NCBI GenBank assembly: GCA_963681505.1
Contig: OY811980.1
Coordinates: 7,631,118-7,695,117 of the forward strand
DNA: 64,000 nucleotides
Direction of reading: 5' to 3'
Source of the DNA: Eunapius fragilis
Lineage: Eukaryota; Porifera; Demospongiae; Spongillida; Spongillidae
The translations under genes and the position numbers were made by a program. Under the pieces are notes generated by a model, which was given only the letters and a program-made list of their open reading frames with translations, did no database searches and had not been told where the DNA came from. The stretch's first letter is position 1, and each line of letters starts with the position of its first letter. Of the stretch, positions 61,901 to 64,000 are shown one piece after another.

Positions 61901-62078
61901 GTGTGGCACAGCGATGAAACAAGTACTAGTAATTTAGCAGATGGATGTGGGCCGGGCCGAAGGCGTCAACAATCGAGCCCAACAAACATGATAGAAACTG
62001 GTCCGCGAACGTATAAACAGGCTAACCTGCGGCTAGGAGTGGAAGGACACAAAGAACGATACAAGAGAACGCATACAT
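54297..62078 (-). CDS. RPTP-A: Ig/FN3 receptor tyrosine phosphatase with cytosolic Ig domain
   Basis: Predicted receptor tyrosine phosphatase of 1520 residues. Exons, read downward: 62078-62027 (signal [18 protein letters not shown]), 61664-61254, 61197-60850 (Ig), 60794-60534, 60476-60189, 60130-59837, 59782-59519, 59085-58765 (five FN3), 58696-58573 (TM), 58311-58157 (juxtamembrane, PPYEMV and EAYATI), 57814-57423 (Ig plus PTP wedge), 57358-57271, 57208-57126, 57066-57030, 56966-56752, 56579-56419, 56364-56229, 56164-56015 (D1), 55952-55859, 55699-55635, 55566-55432, 55376-55251, 54799-54648, 54570-54435, 54371-54297 (D2, stop TGA). Phases fit at every junction. D1 has KCQQYWP, WPDHG (D1132) and [10 protein letters not shown] (C1164), so it should be catalytic; D2 has WTPDG and [10 protein letters not shown] and is probably regulatory, as in vertebrate RPTPs. 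The signal and ectodomain match R1-R5. Confidence 0.88.
54843..54968. repeat. 21-bp minisatellite, 6 units, RPTP-A intron
   Basis: Unit accatggccccctccacacac inside the intron between the D2 exons ending at 55251 and starting at 54799. Confidence 0.85.
56015..57358 (-). other. PTP D1 catalytic domain of RPTP-A (seven exons)
   Basis: Starts [10 protein letters not shown] and NRFANIVPC (matching the N-R-Y-x-N motif), then [71 protein letters not shown]. The signature loop is split by an intron after the second base of the Ser codon. All residues usually required for catalysis are present. The acidic WPD Asp and nucleophilic Cys make it the only complete phosphatase domain in the window. Confidence 0.85.
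57423..57814 (-). other. Cytosolic I-set-like Ig domain joined to PTP wedge in one exon
   Basis: Residues about 840-970 of RPTP-A. I-set landmarks: [46 protein letters not shown]. Both canonical Ig cysteines are replaced (Val862 and Leu910). The same exon continues into [12 protein letters not shown], the usual start of a PTP D1 wedge, so no membrane segment can separate Ig and PTP. The RPTP-B copy (21937-21561) shows the same substitutions. Confidence 0.82.
58007..58152. repeat. 21-bp repeats with nested palindrome, about 7 units
   Basis: Unit ggggtcatgtgatcatccaa plus t, each containing the palindrome atcatgtgatcat-like core. It lies in the intron between the juxtamembrane exon and the cytosolic Ig exon of RPTP-A. 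Confidence 0.75.
58340..58480. repeat. 18-bp minisatellite, about 8 units
   Basis: Unit gtgtgtgatgtgtgggag in the intron between the TM and juxtamembrane exons of RPTP-A. Confidence 0.85.
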
Positions 62079-62510
62079 CCAGTCAGTCTGCATCCAGTAG
62101 ATCTGTACAGGATGCGTCCGAGAACGGACCGGATTTATTATTTAAAATTATTGTCAGATAATTTTAGATGGCCTGGGGGTGGGGCAAACTTTTAAAATCT
62201 TTGATGAGCTAGTTATCGCACGAGGTGACTTCAGGATTTTGACAAGTGCGTAGAAGTGTGCAGATGATGAAGACCAAACTTCTGTCAGGGCTGAAATTAC
62301 CAAATCTCTGGATTTACAGAACTATGTATTTTGTATCGTTGACATGACTATAGCATTTGGTTATATGGATGCCATGCATAATGGACCAGGTTTGCAATCA
62401 TATCTATCACTATATTAGCACATGTAGTTGAAGAACGACCCTTGGATACAAGGTAAGGTGCATGTTTATATACATTCTATGTATGCACTTGCATGGTTTC
62501 AGAGTTGAAA
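62079..62510. other. 5' flank of RPTP-A
   Basis: Presumed promoter side of RPTP-A (minus strand). The sequence just before the ATG contains tacagatctac, also seen before the R5 ATG (tacagatctag at 45236). No TATA box stands out and no other gene is seen. Confidence 0.4.
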
Positions 62511-63470
62511 AATGGTCGTGTTCCAGCTTCCAGCTTTATTCACCAAACATTTGAGATATTGGAAAGCTGAGGACTTCAGAAAATTTGCTTACCCAGCTTC
62601 TGAGTATTGTTTGGGAGGACCGAGAGTATCATGCCTGGGTACTGATAGCTCGTATAACTGAATTGCTATTTAATACCATGGACTGTATTTGACAGCAACC
62701 TTTTACATCATCTCATTGCAAAGCATAACATACTAACTGAAGAAGTTCAAGGTGTAAAGAGTTGTGTTGTTACTCTTCATAATCTGTTACATATTCCAGA
62801 AGATACAATGGATTTTCAACAATTTTCTACTAACAGTGCATGGACAGCTAATTCGAACGAGCAGTAAAAAAGTATGTATTAAAGTCTTCAAATGGGAAAA
62901 ATTTAGAATTAACATTTGCATGCTAGGTCAGAGTGCAGAAGGGAGTTTCTAAGATTCTACAATGGTGGCTTCAATACAACTACGGTGTCAAGAAGTTTTC
63001 CATTAAATGTTTGTCTTATTATAATTTTTAAAAAAAGTATTAAAAGGTTGGCACACAACAGTACGGAGGCTATTGTAGTAGTTCATTTGAGTAATTGACT
63101 TTCCAGGAGAAATTGTTTTTACAAGAAATTATATGTCAAATACAATGCGGTTGTTGAAGGAGAACTGAACACTAATGTGGTTGATCATAATGGCATCTAA
63201 TATCACCAGTACAGTTGAAGCAATTATGTGAAACGGTGAAACCAACATACAACGTGCTGTGCTATCCACTGCATGTATTGAGAAAAAAAATGATCTTTCC
63301 CGATATTGATCACTTAGATGATCTTACTTGCGACATCTCAATAGATCATCTTCGGCCATGTATTCCTTTAACAGTTGTGGATGTAATAGTGCCTTTTTAT
63401 CCTGAAATTGGTGATATGGTCATGAAAACGATAATGTGCGGCTGAAGAATGTGCGGTTAACTTCGTTATT
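62511..63470 (+). mobile_element. Decayed DNA-transposon gene, CACTA-like C-terminal part
   Basis: Successive plus-strand frames read PALFTKHLRYWKAEDFRKF, AYPASEYCLGG, KHNILTEEVQGVKSCVVTLH, NLLHIPED, SSNGKNLELTFA, RREFLRFYNGG. I recognise these from memory as the C-terminal part of transposon proteins widespread in sponge and cnidarian genomes, similar in layout to DUF4218-type CACTA proteins. Several frame changes and stops separate the pieces. The open frame 63215-63445 may be a further piece of it. From 63471 to 64000 I see nothing assignable. Confidence 0.5.
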
Positions 63471-64000
63471 GTTTGACAAATCCCCACGATGCTTTCGTCA
63501 AACACACATTTGTTTTAATGCATGCTGTGCCGGAGAGTATGCCGAGGTCACCTATATACACTGCGCGGAAGTATACCGTATACAGAGTAGCGCAGACACT
63601 GCATACTAAGTCATATACGGATACGTATACAGAAACTCTAGTATCCGGACACATATGGGGACTCGTATGTTAGAAGACTAGTATGAGGAGCAGAATGCTG
63701 TGCAGTATTTAGAGGGGCCGAATGCGGAGTAGTAAGAATGGGAATGCGGATCGATTTAACAAGTGGAAATACGCATGCCTGTATAAGCTTCTTGTGCAGC
63801 ATTCATAAAGAAGCCACGCGCTTGTCTGCGGACAGCTGTGATGGAACTACTCAACTGTAGCTTCAATCCTTGGTGGCTTGGTCAGCAGGCATCACTCATA
63901 ATAATCTTTTTTTTTTTAATTTTGTCTGTATCACGTGACTAGAACTTAGTTTAATATAGACCGCAGAGGGGAAGCACTTTGGAGTTTGGAGGGGTTAGTC

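Larger units (their letters stand above)
38183..62078. repeat. Duplicated block 2 (R4, R5, RPTP-A)
   Basis: Direct-orientation counterpart of 1859-25675. It has an intact R1-type receptor, a damaged R3-type receptor, and an intact RPTP. Length from outer signal exon to outer signal exon is 23.9 kb against 23.8 kb in block 1, although internal minisatellites differ by more than 1.5 kb each way. Confidence 0.75.

Noticed and set aside
63215-63445. 76-codon frame as an independent gene
   Set aside because: It lies within the decayed transposon-like region and has no start context of its own; it is probably a leftover piece of that element.
1-64000. tRNA, rRNA or other structured RNA genes
   Set aside because: None recognised by eye on either strand. 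A covariance-model scan would be decisive; hits with full cloverleaf support would overturn this.

Overview
The window looks like a piece of an animal genome. A demosponge is my best inference, not a proof. Reasons: intron-rich genes with 50-60 bp introns, receptors made of Ig and fibronectin-III (FN3) modules, a receptor tyrosine phosphatase (RPTP), and relics of LINEs with a restriction-like endonuclease of the kind common in sponge and cnidarian genomes. No retroviral or other capsid-bearing element was recognised.

The main content is one expanded receptor family. Five plus-strand receptor genes (labelled here R1 to R5) and two minus-strand RPTP genes (RPTP-A and RPTP-B) share the same two N-terminal Ig modules and first FN3 module. 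R1 (1859-8803) and R4 (38183-43420) can be assembled completely from sequence: signal peptide, 2 Ig, 1 FN3, Ser-rich stalk, TM, and a tail rich in YEVV-type tyrosine motifs. R3 (27299-31923) is also complete, with 2 Ig, 3 FN3, a different TM exon and a shorter tail. R2 (12882-14747) and R5 (45248-48692) are damaged copies of the R3 type. RPTP-A (54297-62078, minus) assembles into a 25-exon, 1520-residue protein: signal peptide, 2 Ig, 5 FN3, TM, an Ig domain on the cytoplasmic side, PTP D1 with an intact [10 protein letters not shown] loop, and PTP D2 with an altered loop. RPTP-B (19613-25675, minus) is a decayed sister gene whose TM and tail exons are of the R1/R4 kind, spliced in principle to the same Ig-PTP part. 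Reading-frame phases agree at every junction I assigned in R1, R3, R4 and RPTP-A.

Layout: a block of about 24 kb (1859-25675: R1, R2, RPTP-B) is repeated in the same orientation at 38183-62078 (R4, R5, RPTP-A), with R3 between them. Each R gene tends to point toward an RPTP gene or RPTP relic on the other strand (relics at 9859-9930 and 44396-44630). The spaces and introns are packed with minisatellites (14, 18, 20/21, 21, 22, 25, 30 and 34 bp units) that differ greatly in copy number between the two blocks, and with LINE fragments, small inverted-repeat elements and foldbacks.

How the parts may work together (inference): receptors sharing an ectodomain but ending either in tyrosine-motif tails or in a phosphatase resemble paired receptor systems. 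Ligand binding could balance phosphorylation of the tails against dephosphorylation by the RPTP. Clustered, duplicating, partly pseudogenised Ig/FN3 receptors are what one might expect of a self/non-self or adhesion locus. The right end (62.5-63.5 kb) holds a decayed DNA-transposon-like gene.
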